DNA of 64,000 nt from Platycnemis pennipes (Eukaryota > Arthropoda > Insecta > Odonata > Platycnemididae). Location of the stretch: NCBI GenBank assembly GCA_933228895.1, contig OW121846.1, positions 75,342,064 through 75,406,063 on the forward strand, in the 5' to 3' direction. The notes under the pieces were generated by a model. It saw only the letters and a program-made list of their open reading frames with translations. It did no database searches and was not told where the DNA came from. Positions 44,696 through 55,735 of this stretch are shown piece by piece (within the stretch, counting starts at the first letter, position 1; every line of letters starts with the position of its first letter). The position numbers were made by a program, and so were the translations under genes.

Positions 44696-46345
44696 TTAGT
44701 ATGATGCTCTTTTCAATATTGGAAATTTATTTTTGTCAACTATTTTCCAGAAGTTATCATCTGATGTATTGGATTGTAGGATAATGTCGTTCTGAAGATA
44801 CAAAATTTCTAGCTCCAGTTCTTCTGCCTTAGCTTGAACAAGCTCTGCAATGTGTGCAGCTATTTTCGTTACATTAACTTGGCAAGTAAAACGATTGACA
44901 AAAAAGGTGACCTTTGGCTCAATGGTGGTAAACTGTTGAAATTGCTTTTCAAACTCATTTTGAAGTGATTGAAGATTCATAACAAATGATGACAAGTCCA
45001 TTTCAGTGTCGCATATCATTTTTTCATATTTGGGAAATGTACAAGTGAGTTTATCTGCAGATGTAATATCCACAAACCCAGTTTGGCTTTAAATGAGTTT
45101 ACAGACCCTGTCATTGAAGCTATGTGTAAGCCTTTACCCTGCAGCTCCAAGTTTAAATTGTTCAATTTTTCCATTACATCTGTGATGAAACCCAAATCCA
45201 CCATCCAGCAAGACTCCGTTAATTCAACAAAATTTTATCTTGAGAATTAAGATATTTTTTATTTCTTCAAGTAAGTTGACAAATCTAGACAGAGTTTTGC
45301 CCTTACTGAGCCATGAGAAGAATATGATTTACTATGAAGAATAAGATTAGGTTCTTCTGAATTTTCTAATAGAGCTTTGAAAAGACTGTTGCAAAGGGGC
45401 TTCTAATAAAGTTGACTATTTTCTTGACTATTTTTATGACGTGTTCAAAGGGTAGTATGCTACCACACAAGACCTCCTGGTGTATAATACAGTGAAATGA
45501 AAGGAAATTTGGAAATGATTTATCTTTCTTGCAGAGAGCAATAAATCCATTGATATTGCCAATCATTGATGGTGCTCTATCTGTGGTTATTGCAGAAAGC
45601 TTGTGCAAAGGCATATCTATCGATTTTGTATGTGTTAAAAATGTGTTATAGATATCCTCACCTGTTATATGTGCTTTCATGGGTAATAATTTCAGTATAT
45701 TTTCTTTTACAGTAAAGTTACTAAATACCATTCTCACCATAACTGCTAGCTGTGCTGTGACTGTTATATCATTAGACTCGTCAAACTGTAGTGAGAAATA
45801 GTCACACATTTCCAAATCACTGTTTCATTGATTTTGCATGTCCTTTGAAATGTCATGTATTCTTCTTGTGACGGTATTATCTGAGTACTGTAAGTCTTGT
45901 ATTGCTGACAAAATCTCACTTTTGTTGGAGAATCCCTCAAATAAACAATCGGCACCAGTCAGAAATACTTCTTTTAAAAATTCACCATTCTGGAAAGGTT
46001 TTATCTTTGCGAGCATGTGACAAATTTTCAAAGAAGCAACAGTGACTTTTTTAGATTTTACGACAGGCCTAGTAAAACCCGATTGTTGGGCAGACAGATT
46101 CAATTTTAGCTGAGCTATTTTCTTCTTTCTTAATTCAGATTTAAGTTGATAATTGGTATTAAAAGTGGCATGGTTTGTCTTGAAGTGACGTTCCGCATTG
46201 TGTTTATTGCCACTGCAACACTACAGCTGCACGACAGACAAACGTATTTATCCTTAGCATTGACGAAACAATACGATTCCTCCCAATCACTGTTAAAATT
46301 ATAGGTTCGTCTTCTTTTACTTGAACCAATCATTTTGGGGTTAAA
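44696..46345 (-). pseudogene. hAT transposase (ZBED/GTF2I-repeat type)
   Basis: Minus strand. The start MIGSSKRRRTYNFNSDWEES is followed by a BED-like cysteine region (CFVNAKDKYVCLSC). The core reads VASLKICHMLAKIKPFQNG, GADCLFEGFSNKSEI, TRRIHDISKDMQNQ, then YFSLQFDESNDITVTAQLAV with the first catalytic aspartate, ITTDRAPSMIGNINGF and SFHCIIHQEVLCG. The C-terminal part is decayed (NKFPILKRASY at 44700). This is the family that also gave rise to GTF2IRD2- and ZBED-like genes in animals. Stops and frameshifts separate the blocks. The coding strand agrees with the terminal repeat at 46601-46618. Confidence 0.82.
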
Positions 46346-46600
46346 ATAACAAAGCATTTAAAAACAACGAAGTAGGAGACACCAAATATGAGCATGTAAC
46401 TGGGAATAAATGATGAGCTAGATATGTTGAATGCATGTTTAACTTACACAGCATAAACTGGCATCCACTACTCACACGTCACCGCCACCACTAATGTCGA
46501 GACCGAAATGTAAAAGCGTACAATCGCACGGCGCAGCGCGGCTTATAAGAGCGGCGGGCACACATAAAACTGATTGCGGGCGCAATGGTGCCCGCGGGCA

Positions 46601-46626
46601 TACGGTTGGGAACCACTGGTATAGAC
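46601..46626 (-). repeat. hAT 5' terminal inverted repeat
   Basis: Read inward the end is CAGTGGTTCCCAACCGTA (46618-46601), the standard hAT terminus; an 8-bp target duplication would be GTATAGAC at 46619-46626. No partner end was found near 44670, so the 3' side is truncated. Confidence 0.75.
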
Positions 46627-46639
46627 CTTTTAATGTCTA

Positions 46640-47110
46640 ATGTCTAGTAACCTTTTAATGTGAGGGTAACAACTATTGAAATGTAGTTATTGTTGTTTAT
46701 TTGTAGGTTTCATGTGCACAGATGTGGTGATTCTGCCGTTGGATAGATTAATATTGACATCTAAAAAGGTTATGGAGGAATCTGAAATGAAGTGAGAGAA
46801 GGAAACAGAGGAAGAGGAGCTGAGGGCGAGAAGGAAGGAGTTAAGAGAATCATGACCATGTGTCCAGATGATAAGTCGTCAATAAAACGGAGCCAGAGAA
46901 GTGGTTTGAGGGATTGTAAGTTGATTAAAGTTGAATAAGTTGAAGAAGAAAACTGCAACAAAAGTGCAACCGCATTTGGTAAAAAAAATATGATATGGGA
47001 ATGGGGTGAGCTGATGCAATGAATAGACTTCTAAGTAGTTACAGACCAAAACTTTGAAGCAAGAAATGGTGGTTGAATCAATTTTCTAATGCCGTAAATA
47101 TGAGTGTTGT
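46640..47110 (-). pseudogene. Penelope-like reverse transcriptase fragment
   Basis: Minus strand: LKPLLWLRFIDDLSSG gives the catalytic W-x-R-F-I-D-D block; after a one-base shift LIIWTHGHDSLNSFL follows, then ITFLDVNINLS-like and MKPTNKQQ-like motifs down to 46660. Upstream text at 47000-47110 is poorly preserved. This is the RT fingerprint of Penelope-like elements. Endonuclease and 3' end are missing. Confidence 0.65.
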
Positions 47111-47133
47111 AGGTTATGTCTTGTACATAGGGA

Positions 47134-47191
47134 CCATGGGAAGGGGGACAATCCATGGGAAGGGGGCAAATCCATGGGAAGGGGGCAAAAA
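47134..47191. repeat. short tandem repeat, three units
   Basis: CCATGGGAAGGGGGCAAAT-type units of 19-21 bases are repeated three times, the first with a variant end. Confidence 0.85.
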
Positions 47192-47525
47192 CTCACTTAG
47201 AATTTCTACATGATGTAGTGACGAGTGTCATGTCACTACACACCAAAATATTGACTCGTCCAGGGCCTAAGATATTTCGGTATGAAGGGGGCACATTTTA
47301 GATAAAGCATCCCATGGTAGGGTAGTATGCATAAAAATACTAGACTCCAGTGTTACGAGAGAGAGAAAATATACATCTTCATTGTTTTCCAATGTATCAC
47401 TAGTCATTATTTATCCAAATTACGCAATTAAATTCTTTGAAACCATTGACTTGTTTCTCTATAAGCATGAAATCATTTGTTATTTACCACGCACATGCTA
47501 TTTTGAAAAATGTGTTAACCTTATC

Positions 47526-47864
47526 TGTTCAGTTGTGTTTTCAAATGGTTTGTCAAGGTTGAGCCGCGCCACCACTTGGCGGTGGCACTGGACTTCGGTT
47601 TTCGATTATCATTTGTTTGTGTGCCTAGTGAGTGGATGTTGAATGAGTGTGTAAGTGAGTCTACCTGTGAACGCTGAGCAGTGAGGATCAAGTGAAAGAA
47701 GCAACCCTGTGGAGTCCAGCTGCTTGCCGAAGAGCCATCGGTCGGTCGGGCACGCGATCGGTGAGTGGCAGATTGTCGTGGCTCAACCTTTTGTCTCTAA
47801 TAATTTTCGTAAATGCAAATTATACAGTCCACTTTAAGATATAAATCACCTTCGGAAGTGATCA
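47526..47864 (+). repeat. 5' LTR of the BEL/Pao element
   Basis: 339 bases, TG...CA. It differs from the 3' LTR at a G/C in CTTGGCGGTGGCACT, a C/T in GGCTCAACCTTTTG and a T/G in AAGATATAAATC. Confidence 0.95.
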
Positions 47865-47866
47865 TA

Positions 47867-47884
47867 TGGTCCTTCGGGCCGGAT
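47867..47884 (+). promoter_or_regulatory. tRNA primer-binding site
   Basis: TGGTCCTTCGGGCCGGAT starts two bases after the 5' LTR. TGG is the complement of a tRNA CCA end. I cannot name the tRNA safely. Confidence 0.7.
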
Positions 47885-47961
47885 ATCGTTAAATATCAGT
47901 GTAGATATCGATAGGATTTGGTCGGTTGCTCACCCTTGCATGGTTTAACAGGTAGCTGAAA

Positions 47962-49323
47962 ATGCCGGCGATCGATGATTTAGAGTTTCGTATTGCATCT
48001 CTCCTTGCGAAGATGGTTCGTATCGATAATGTCGCTAAAGAGTTCGAAAAGAATGCGAGTGATGTAAAACAGAGGAATTTATTACTAGCTATGACATACC
48101 AGTTTGATAAAATTGCGGACGATTTTAATGAGGGCATTCCAAAATTAGCTGCGTTGTACGCGAAACAGTCCCCTCCGATTGAAAAGGACAAAGAATTGCG
48201 TAAGTCGACTGAGGAGTTCGAGGCGATGTTCTACAATACGAAGGCAATCCTCCTCACTCACTTCCCCGATGTGGAGCCTCGCTTAAGGTCAACGGGACAT
48301 CATGCTGCCGTGGAGAGTAATGTTAGTCATGCAGTAGCGCTCCCTAAACTCGATTTCATAGAGTTTAACGGTAATTTAATGCAATGGCAGGCATTTTATG
48401 ATTTATACCTATCCGCGGTGCATGATAATCCTTCATTGAGTGACGTGCAGAAATTTTTGTACCTCAAATCTGTTCTCAAAGGGGAAGCATTGTCGTGTGT
48501 TTCATTCCTACCTGTGTCCTTCGGTCGTGTGGGAGAGTTTGAAATCACGCTATATGGATCCTAATAGGCTGACAAATGCCTATCTGGAGGCTCTGTTTGA
48601 TATGACCCCAATCAGCAGGGAAGCTCAAGCTATTCGTAAATTTTGCACGTTAATCACTGAGTATGTTGGTGCGTTAAGCGCTGTGGGCCACAATGTCGAA
48701 AGTTGGTCTGTACCATTGCTTTTTCTGTTGCGTCGAAAACTCAATTCCGTGTTGCGAGAGCGATGGGAAATGATAGCATTGAACGTTGTAGAGCCGTCTT
48801 TACAAACCTTTTTGGATTTTTTGAATGAGGAAGCCAAAGTTTTGGAGGCATCTTCATCGTTACCGGTGGAAACTGGATTGCATAAAAGGACCCATAAGCC
48901 AGCACAATCGTTTAGAAAATCTACGAGTATGGTTGTTAACACGGACAGCCAGAAATCGTGCCCAAATTGTTCATTGTCGCACTCATTGGAGAAATGCAGG
49001 AAGTTTTTGAAATTACCTGTGGGTTCTCGGCTGAGGGTAGTAAAAGCAAAAGGTTGTTGTCTAGTTTGTTTTAGCCAAGAACACTTTTTAAAAGATTGTG
49101 AAGTCAAACAGCCATGCCCCAACTGTAAAATGCGACATAATGAATTGCTTTGCTTTGCCAATCGTGGGAACTCAAGTTCGAAATTTGAGGCTAAAGGTAA
49201 TGCTACGGCAGAGTATCGACAGCATAACCCTCAATTAGCGAGCGCGGATCAGGCGAGACGAAAAAAAATCCGGTTAACGAGGTTTCCACACTTCAAACTT
49301 GCACTCATCGGTCGGGGTCCGTA
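47962..49323 (+). pseudogene. BEL/Pao gag
   Basis: The start MPAIDDLEFRIASLLAKMVR fits the first long frame after the leader. The DUF1759 block is at residues 125-180 (LPKLDFIEFNGNLMQWQAFY, VQKFLYLKSVLKGEA). A one-base frameshift near 48525 moves the reading from SFLPVSFGRV into VVWESLKSRYMDPNRL. The capsid-like part (FDMTPISREAQAIRKFCTLI, EYVGALSAVG) and the zinc-knuckle region follow (CPNCSLSHSLEKCRKF, AKGCCLVCFSQEHFLKDC, CPNCKMRHNELLCF). The frame ends in TAG at 49323, one base before the pol frame. Gag coats the RNA and assembles the particle. In relatives gag and pol are often one frame, so the second shift may be natural or an error. Confidence 0.88.
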
Positions 49324-52231
49324 GTGATGCTTGCAACTGCTAGGGCAATCGTATTGGATACTAATGGCAAAGGTCGTGCCATTAAACTCTTGCTTGACAC
49401 CGCAAGTCAGGGAACCTTTATCACTGAATCCTGCGTTCGGCGGTTAGGGCTAAATTCCAATAAAATTAGAACGGCCATCTTCGGGTTTGGAAATAATAAC
49501 GCCGTAGTATCCTCTGGAATGGTCAGATTGAAAATAAAGCCTTCCTCCCAAAGCACGTTGAAATATGATATCAACGCTATGGTGGTCCCTCATATTGCTC
49601 AGTGTCCAAAAATATCGGTCGTTAATAGAACATGGCCGCATATTGTGGGATTGAAACTTGCGGACCCGAGGTATTACGATGAGGAAACGATAGATGTACT
49701 ATTAGGCGCCGAATGGTTTGCGCGCGTGGTAGTTGACGCGCCAATAATTGGGCCGGCAGGGACACCTGACATTTTACCTACAGTTTTTGGTCATTGCCTG
49801 ATAGGGAAAATCGAAAATATCGATAATAAAATCCAGGTGTTTTGCTCAACGCTAGGTGAGAGCATTGAAAGTTTAGTGCGAAAGTTCTGGGAATATGAGG
49901 AACCTCCGAGGAGATACCAGTGCAGTCCGGAAGATGATGCTTGTGAACAACACTATCAGAAAAATGTAGCTCGTGAATTTAAACAATATGTTGTTCGGCT
50001 ACCTTTTATTACAGATATACCAGAATTGGGGCAAAGTTATGGTTTAGCTCTGCAAAGATTTTATATGCTAGAAAATAGATTGAAGAAAAACGCCGCTTTA
50101 CGAGCCAAGTATAATGAATTTATGAAGGATTACATTACGCAAGGCCATATGATTGAGGCATCTGGTCCCCCATCGGTACTGTCTTACTACATTCCGCACC
50201 ATTGTATTTATCGCTCGAGGGAGGAATTCTCTCGATTTAGGGTGGTTTTCGATTGTTCAATGAAAACCACTAATGGCATATCATTGAACGATGCGTTATA
50301 TAAGGGTCCCAAATTGCAAGTGGATCTAATCGATATATTAACGCGATTTAGATTGCATGAGGTTGTGGTGATCGCAGATATCCGCCAAATGTATAGAAAC
50401 ATTAAACTGCATCCGGACAATTACGATATGCAACGGATATTTTGGAGATTTAGTCCCGAGGAGGATTTGCGAGAGTACTGCTTGACCACCGTAACTTATG
50501 GACTGAAATCGGCCCCGTTTTTGGCAATTCGTACACTTCATCAATTGGTATGCGATGAAGGTGTAAAATATCCAGTTGCATCTCGAATAATTAGAGAAAA
50601 TACGTATATGGACGACATAGTTTCCTCAGTTCGAACCATCGACGAAGGGTTAAAATTGCAGTGTCAATTAAAGCTTTTGGATCGTGGAGGCTTTAGAGTT
50701 GCGCAAATGGTTGAGCAATAAGGTCGAACTGCTAAAAAATGTACCCTCAGAGTTTTGCATTCTGAAACCGGAGGTATTTACTTTTCAATATGATAACCAA
50801 CCTGCCGCGGAAATTTTGGGTTTGACTTGGAATCCTAGAAAGGATAACTTTTCGTATAAGTTTGATGCTGGGTTTGGTGATATTACGAAAAAAACCATAT
50901 TGTCGGAGGTTGCCCGCTTGTTCGATCCGCTTGGTTTTATTAGTCCCGTCACATTTTATGGAAAATGGCTCATCCAGTATCTTTGGCATAGCGGACTTGA
51001 TTGGGATGACGCTCTTCCAGAGGAAGTAGTTGCCAAATGGAGGCAATTCCGCAGTGAGTTGCCACTCATTTCGAAATTTGAATTACGTCGTTGCTTGAAT
51101 TTCGACTCGGCAATCGACCTGCAATTGCATGCTTTTGCGGATAGTTCAGAGAGGGGCTATGCTGCGGTGGTTTATTTACGAGTTGTGAAGGCCGATCAGA
51201 CTGTTGCTACCTCATTGCTGATAGCTAAGTCAAAGGTAGCACCGATCAAGCGGATATCACTGCCTCGATTAGAATTGTTAGGCCTGGTTTTAGCTACTAA
51301 CCTTATTGAGTATGCCAGAGATATATTGCACCATCACTGCATAATTTCAGATGTTGTCGTATGGAGTGATTCTATGGTTGCTCTTCAGTGGGTAAAGTCG
51401 TCCCCTCACCGCTGGAAATCCTTTATTGCAAATAGAGTGACGCTGATTCAAGAGAAATTATCTCCAAACAAATTTCGGTATGTGCCATCAGACTCTAACC
51501 CTAGTGACATAGCATCGAGAGGAGCCCTTCCTCGTCAATTTATCGAGGACGCGACTTGGGTGACGGGCCAGTTATGGCTGAGTCAACCATTGGAGGGGTG
51601 GCCGAGGGCTCCAAAACTAGCTAACCACACGGAGTGTGATGCCCTTGAAGTGGAACCTCGAACAATTAATCTCCATACGGTACTAGAACAGGATACACTA
51701 GCTTGGTTGTTGAAGTTTTCCTCGTTTTCACGCTTGAAGAGAATTACTGCATATTGCCTGCGGTTCATTCATAATTGTAAGCACCCCAAGGAGAAACATA
51801 GTGGTTATCTCACTACGGAAGAATTAGCACAGGCAGAGGTGCGTTTGGTAATTTTAGTGCAACGAATTGAATTTCAAAAGGAATTAGATTTATTAAGAAA
51901 AGAAGTAGTGCCCAGTCGGTTGAGAAATTTGAACCCATTTGTAGATAAGGAAGGAGTCCTAAGGGTTGGAGGCCGATTGAAGCATGCCAAGATTGCATTC
52001 AACCAGAAACACCCAATGCTGCTTCCGAAGTCTCATCATTTAACGACTTTGATTATTGATTATTATCATGAGGTTCACCTACACCCTGGGTCACTTCATT
52101 TGCACTGCCTTATCCAGGTGAAATTTTGGATCATAAATGCTAGAGAGGTTATTCGTCGGAGAATATTGCACTGCATGAAATGCTTTCGTGCAAACCCCAA
52201 ACCGAAAGAGCAGTTTATCTATCTATTCTAA
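49324..52231 (+). pseudogene. BEL/Pao pol: protease, reverse transcriptase, RNase H
   Basis: The protease comes first (KLLLDTASQGTFITESCVRR, catalytic D-T-A, a variant known in this family). The linker is VLLGAEWFARVV, FGHCLIGKI and VRKFWEYEEPP. RT blocks are FRVVFDCSMKTTNG, VVIADIRQMYRNIKLH and TYMDDIVSSVRT, with YMDD at 50605-50616. A one-base insertion near 50695 (GGF then ELRKWLSN in another frame) interrupts it. The connection (EILGLTWNPRKDNF, LFDPLGFISPVTFYGKWLIQ) and RNase H follow (LHAFADSSERGYAAVVYL, LPRLELLGLVLAT, VVWSDSMVALQWV, PSDSNPSDIASRG). Then comes the integrase zinc segment (HPGSLHLHC, LHCMKCFR). The frame is lost at 52210-52240, where CTATTCTAAT is repeated. Confidence 0.92.
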
Positions 52232-53193
52232 TCTATTCTAATCTACCTCCCTCTCGATTGGAGAAAATTTATGCATTTTGCATAACAGGCGTGGACTTTG
52301 GCGGGCCGTATGCACTAAAAATGGGAAAAATACGCAAAGCAAAGATATTAAATGGATATATTTGCTTGTTTGTTTGTTTCGCAACAAGGGCAATACATTT
52401 GGAACTTGTCTCGGATTTGAGTTCCAATTGTTTCTTAGCCGCATTAAGGCGGTTTATTTCGCGAAGAGGCGCCGTGACCGAAATTCATAGCGACAATGGA
52501 ACGAATTTTGTAGGGGCGCAGAGAAAGATGGCGACTTGGAGGAAAGTAACGTCATCAGCTGACTTCAATAGTAGAGCCGAACGGTATCTGGGTGATAGAG
52601 GAATCGCATGGAGATTCATACCTCCTGGCAGCCCCCACATGGGAGGACTATGGGAAGCCGGTGTAAAGTCGGTGAAAAGACATCTGGCAGCATCACTTGG
52701 CGATCAAGTACTAACGTACGAAGAATTCTACACAGTACTCGTTCAGATAGAAGCTGTATTGAACTCGAGACCTATTACTCCAGTTAGTACGGATCCTACC
52801 GATGTCGAGGCTCTTACTCCCGGCCACTTCCTCCTGCAAGAGCCAATTTACACACTTCCTGAAGAACCGGAGCATGGTCCAGGAGGATATAGAAGGCGAT
52901 GGAGTTTACTGCAACAAGTAGTGGCGACATTCTGGAGGCGATGGCAGGACGATTATCTAACTACTCTCCAGAGGCGAGAGAAATGGACTGCCAAAAGTAG
53001 TAATATCAAGGAGGGTGACCTAGTAATATTGAAGGACCCGAAATGTAGCACTTGTAGGTGGCGACTTGGTCGAATTAGCAATTGTTTCCTGGGAACGGAT
53101 GGCCTAGTTAGAGTCGCTGAGGTTAAAACCAAGCAGGGGGTGTATAGACGGTCAGTGAAGGACTTATGTCCATTACCAATAAAAGATAATTAA
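52232..53193 (+). pseudogene. BEL/Pao integrase core and C-terminus
   Basis: The third pol frame continues after the small duplication with LPPSRLEKIYAFCITGVDF. Catalytic residues are D in TGVDFGGPY (about 52300), D in EIHSDNGTNFVGAQR (about 52490) and E in GGLWEAGVKSVKRHL (about 52655). A BEL-type C-terminal domain follows (RPITPVSTDPTDVEALTPGH, FLLQEP) and a tail (GDLVILKDPKCSTCRWRLGR), ending at 53193. The D-D-E set is complete. Only the upstream frameshifts stop expression as one polyprotein. Confidence 0.92.
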
Positions 53194-53507
53194 TGTTAGT
53201 GAGTAGGATTCGGTAGTGTAGTAAAGTTAGGTTTGTTTATTTAGTTGACTGTTGGTTATTAGTATTTGTGAACCTTTCCGTGGGCTTCCCCTTCCTAATA
53301 AATCTCCTTGATAGCCCCCTTGGAGTGAAGATAAATCCTTTCCCCTTTTTGGTTTTTGTTTTCCATGTTTTTCCCTTTCCCATTGTGTGATTTAGTTAGT
53401 TTGGATCATATGATCACATCGAAGGGGGAAGTACCCTAATTGTTTGATTTTCTATTTCTCAATCAATTTAATTATTGTCCAGTTGGTTTTTTTGGAACGT
53501 TGTTCCA

Positions 53508-53519
53508 AGGGCGGGGGGA
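53508..53519 (+). promoter_or_regulatory. polypurine tract before the 3' LTR
   Basis: GGGCGGGGGGA lies directly upstream of the 3' LTR, where plus-strand synthesis is primed. Confidence 0.65.
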
Positions 53520-53858
53520 TGTTCAGTTGTGTTTTCAAATGGTTTGTCAAGGTTGAGCCGCGCCACCACTTGGCGGTGCCACTGGACTTCGGTTTTCGAT
53601 TATCATTTGTTTGTGTGCCTAGTGAGTGGATGTTGAATGAGTGTGTAAGTGAGTCTACCTGTGAACGCTGAGCAGTGAGGATCAAGTGAAAGAAGCAACC
53701 CTGTGGAGTCCAGCTGCTTGCCGAAGAGCCATCGGTCGGTCGGGCACGCGATCGGTGAGTGGCAGATTGTCGTGGCTCAATCTTTTGTCTCTAATAATTT
53801 TCGTAAATGCAAATTATACAGTCCACTTTAAGATAGAAATCACCTTCGGAAGTGATCA
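53520..53858 (+). repeat. 3' LTR of the BEL/Pao element
   Basis: 339 bases, TG...CA, same length as the 5' LTR with three differences seen by eye. Confidence 0.95.
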
Positions 53859-53863
53859 TTATC

Positions 53864-54411
53864 AAAAGATAAATATTCAGCATTTTATGCACTCGAATGT
53901 CCAATGTTCCCTTTTGGAAGATGCTCAAAAACACGTTAAAATTGTTTTGTTTGCGTAATATATCTTAATTAGCCATTGAACTACAAAATAAAATACAATT
54001 TATTATTAAAATCGGTTCAGAAATGAATTCGGTTTGTAAAGGGTTAATTGCACTCTTATGTTGTTAATAATTACAAATTTCGTATGTGCCTTGCTTAAGA
54101 AATCTAATTTATTTATCTGCATGCCAACCTAGAAAAAATACCACTTATGTTGGATACTAAAATAAGTTTTTGAACACATGTTAAATGGATACAGTCCACT
54201 TTTTTTTCCAAAGATAATATTAACATCTTTTAATTCATACGTCAGAGTGCTGTAAATGGTTTTCGCTGCTATTCTACGGCGGAAACACTGGGGAAAGTTC
54301 TTCTTTTTCCAAATATTCTTTATCGCACATTTCTTCAAATTTAATTATAGCAGCCATCTAACACACCAATCGTCAATCGCTTCTACATTCTTTGCTTTAG
54401 TATTGTAATCA
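53864..54411. other. AT-rich gap, nothing recognised
   Basis: No frame or repeat of note; the sequence right of the BEL target duplication. Confidence 0.5.
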
Positions 54412-55735
54412 TCATAATGATTGACTGTCATCTTCATTCCTAATTTCCTTATACACTATAGCATCATCGGCACAAAGAGGGAGCTTGCTAGTTTTAACTA
54501 TTGTTTTGAAGTCCTTTACATAAAGAAGAAATAATGTTGGGCCTATCACGCTACCCGGGGGAACACCTAATATAACTATTGCTTTGCCTAAGCTAACACC
54601 ATCTAATACCACCCTTTGAACGCGTTCACGTAAGAAGTCTCCTACCCAGCCTACTATGTCACTGTCTACCCCGTATGATGTTAACATCGAGACCTAACGC
54701 TAAGAGGTTCTTGGTGATTAACTTCATTATCACCGTAAATTAATACGGAATTACTGCTGTTACGTATAAAAGTCCATAGTGAACTTGCACTACTAGACTG
54801 GTGGCGCCTCTATCGACCTCCGCGGGAAACGACTTCTTTAAGTGAACATGCCGGGACGGCAAGTTTCCAGACCTTCTCTTCTCTAAGACCGTGGTCGAGA
54901 CTAACTTGAAGTGGGGCACCGTATCAAACACTTTTCTGAAGTCAAGAAACTCTGTGTCTACCTGAACGTTACCTTCTCCAGAAACTAAAATGTCATGAAC
55001 GAAAAGACCTAGTTGAGTTTCACAAGGCCAATCCTTTCGGAACCTATGTTTTTTAATCAATAAATCCTGGCTATCGGGGTGTCCCATTATTTATGTAACT
55101 AGTATATTCTCCATAATTGTACGTAATAGTGACGTTAGTGATATTGGCCTAAGTTCATGGCTGTTCCATATCGCTGCTTTTTTAAATTGGGTTTATGTTT
55201 GCTATCTTCCAGTCCTTGGAAACTACATATTCTTTTAGGGATTCGTTAAATACTACTGTAAAATATGAAGCTGCTTCGAGAGCTAATTCTATATACACAC
55301 GTGCTGAAATTTCATTGGGAGCTGAGTACTTGTTCGGGCTTATGTTTTTTAGTTAGGATTCGATTCCGCTAGAGGATATATCGATCGAGGGCATTGGTAG
55401 CTGAAATCGGTCTGGTATGGTTTCGTCCAAACCACGCATAGATTGACTAAAAACTCCCTGAAAAAAGGAATTCAACAAATTAGCCTTTTCCAAACTGGAA
55501 GTTACTGCTTCACCCCTAACGTTTTTCAAGGCGTTGACTTTTTAGTTCCCAGTACTTCCCTATCAAATGAAACTAATGCTTTCGGATTTCCCTCTAGTTG
55601 TTCTTCGAGAACTTTTCTCGTGAACTCACTAAACGCATTTCCAAGGGCTGTGTTCGTGGTTGCTTTACAAATTTTGTAATGTTATATTTGCTACATTTTC
55701 TTGATTTTTCTTAGTTTCGTGTGGCTAATAGACCT
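54412..55735 (-). pseudogene. CR1-like LINE C, linker and RT part
   Basis: Minus strand, higher coordinates first. The linker reads KALGNAFSEFTRKVLEEQLE, then a decayed AVTSSLEKANLLNSFFQGVF, an FNESLKEYVVSKDWKIANI-like block, KHRFRKDWPCETQL, VDTEFLDFRKVFDTVPH, GWVGDFLRERVQRVVLDGVS, GVPPGSVIGPTLFLLYVKDF and CADDAIVYKE (both aspartates kept). Multiple frameshifts. It is closely related to the CR1-like LINE at 14697-15853 (shared RERVQRVVLDGV and GSVIGP.LFLLY). The fragment ends inside the RT at 54412. Its endonuclease is at 58380-59050, so 2.6 kb separate the halves. Confidence 0.75.

Larger units (their letters stand above)
47526..53858 (+). mobile_element. complete BEL/Pao LTR retrotransposon
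   Basis: A 6333-bp element with 339-bp LTRs at both ends (47526-47864 and 53520-53858), each starting TG and ending CA. The 5-bp target duplication TTATC occurs at 47521-47525 and 53859-53863. A tRNA primer site follows the 5' LTR and a purine run precedes the 3' LTR. Gag and pol lie on the plus strand. I found three differences between the LTRs, so the insertion is recent compared with everything else here, yet gag and pol hold several frameshifts. No envelope gene. Confidence 0.95.
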
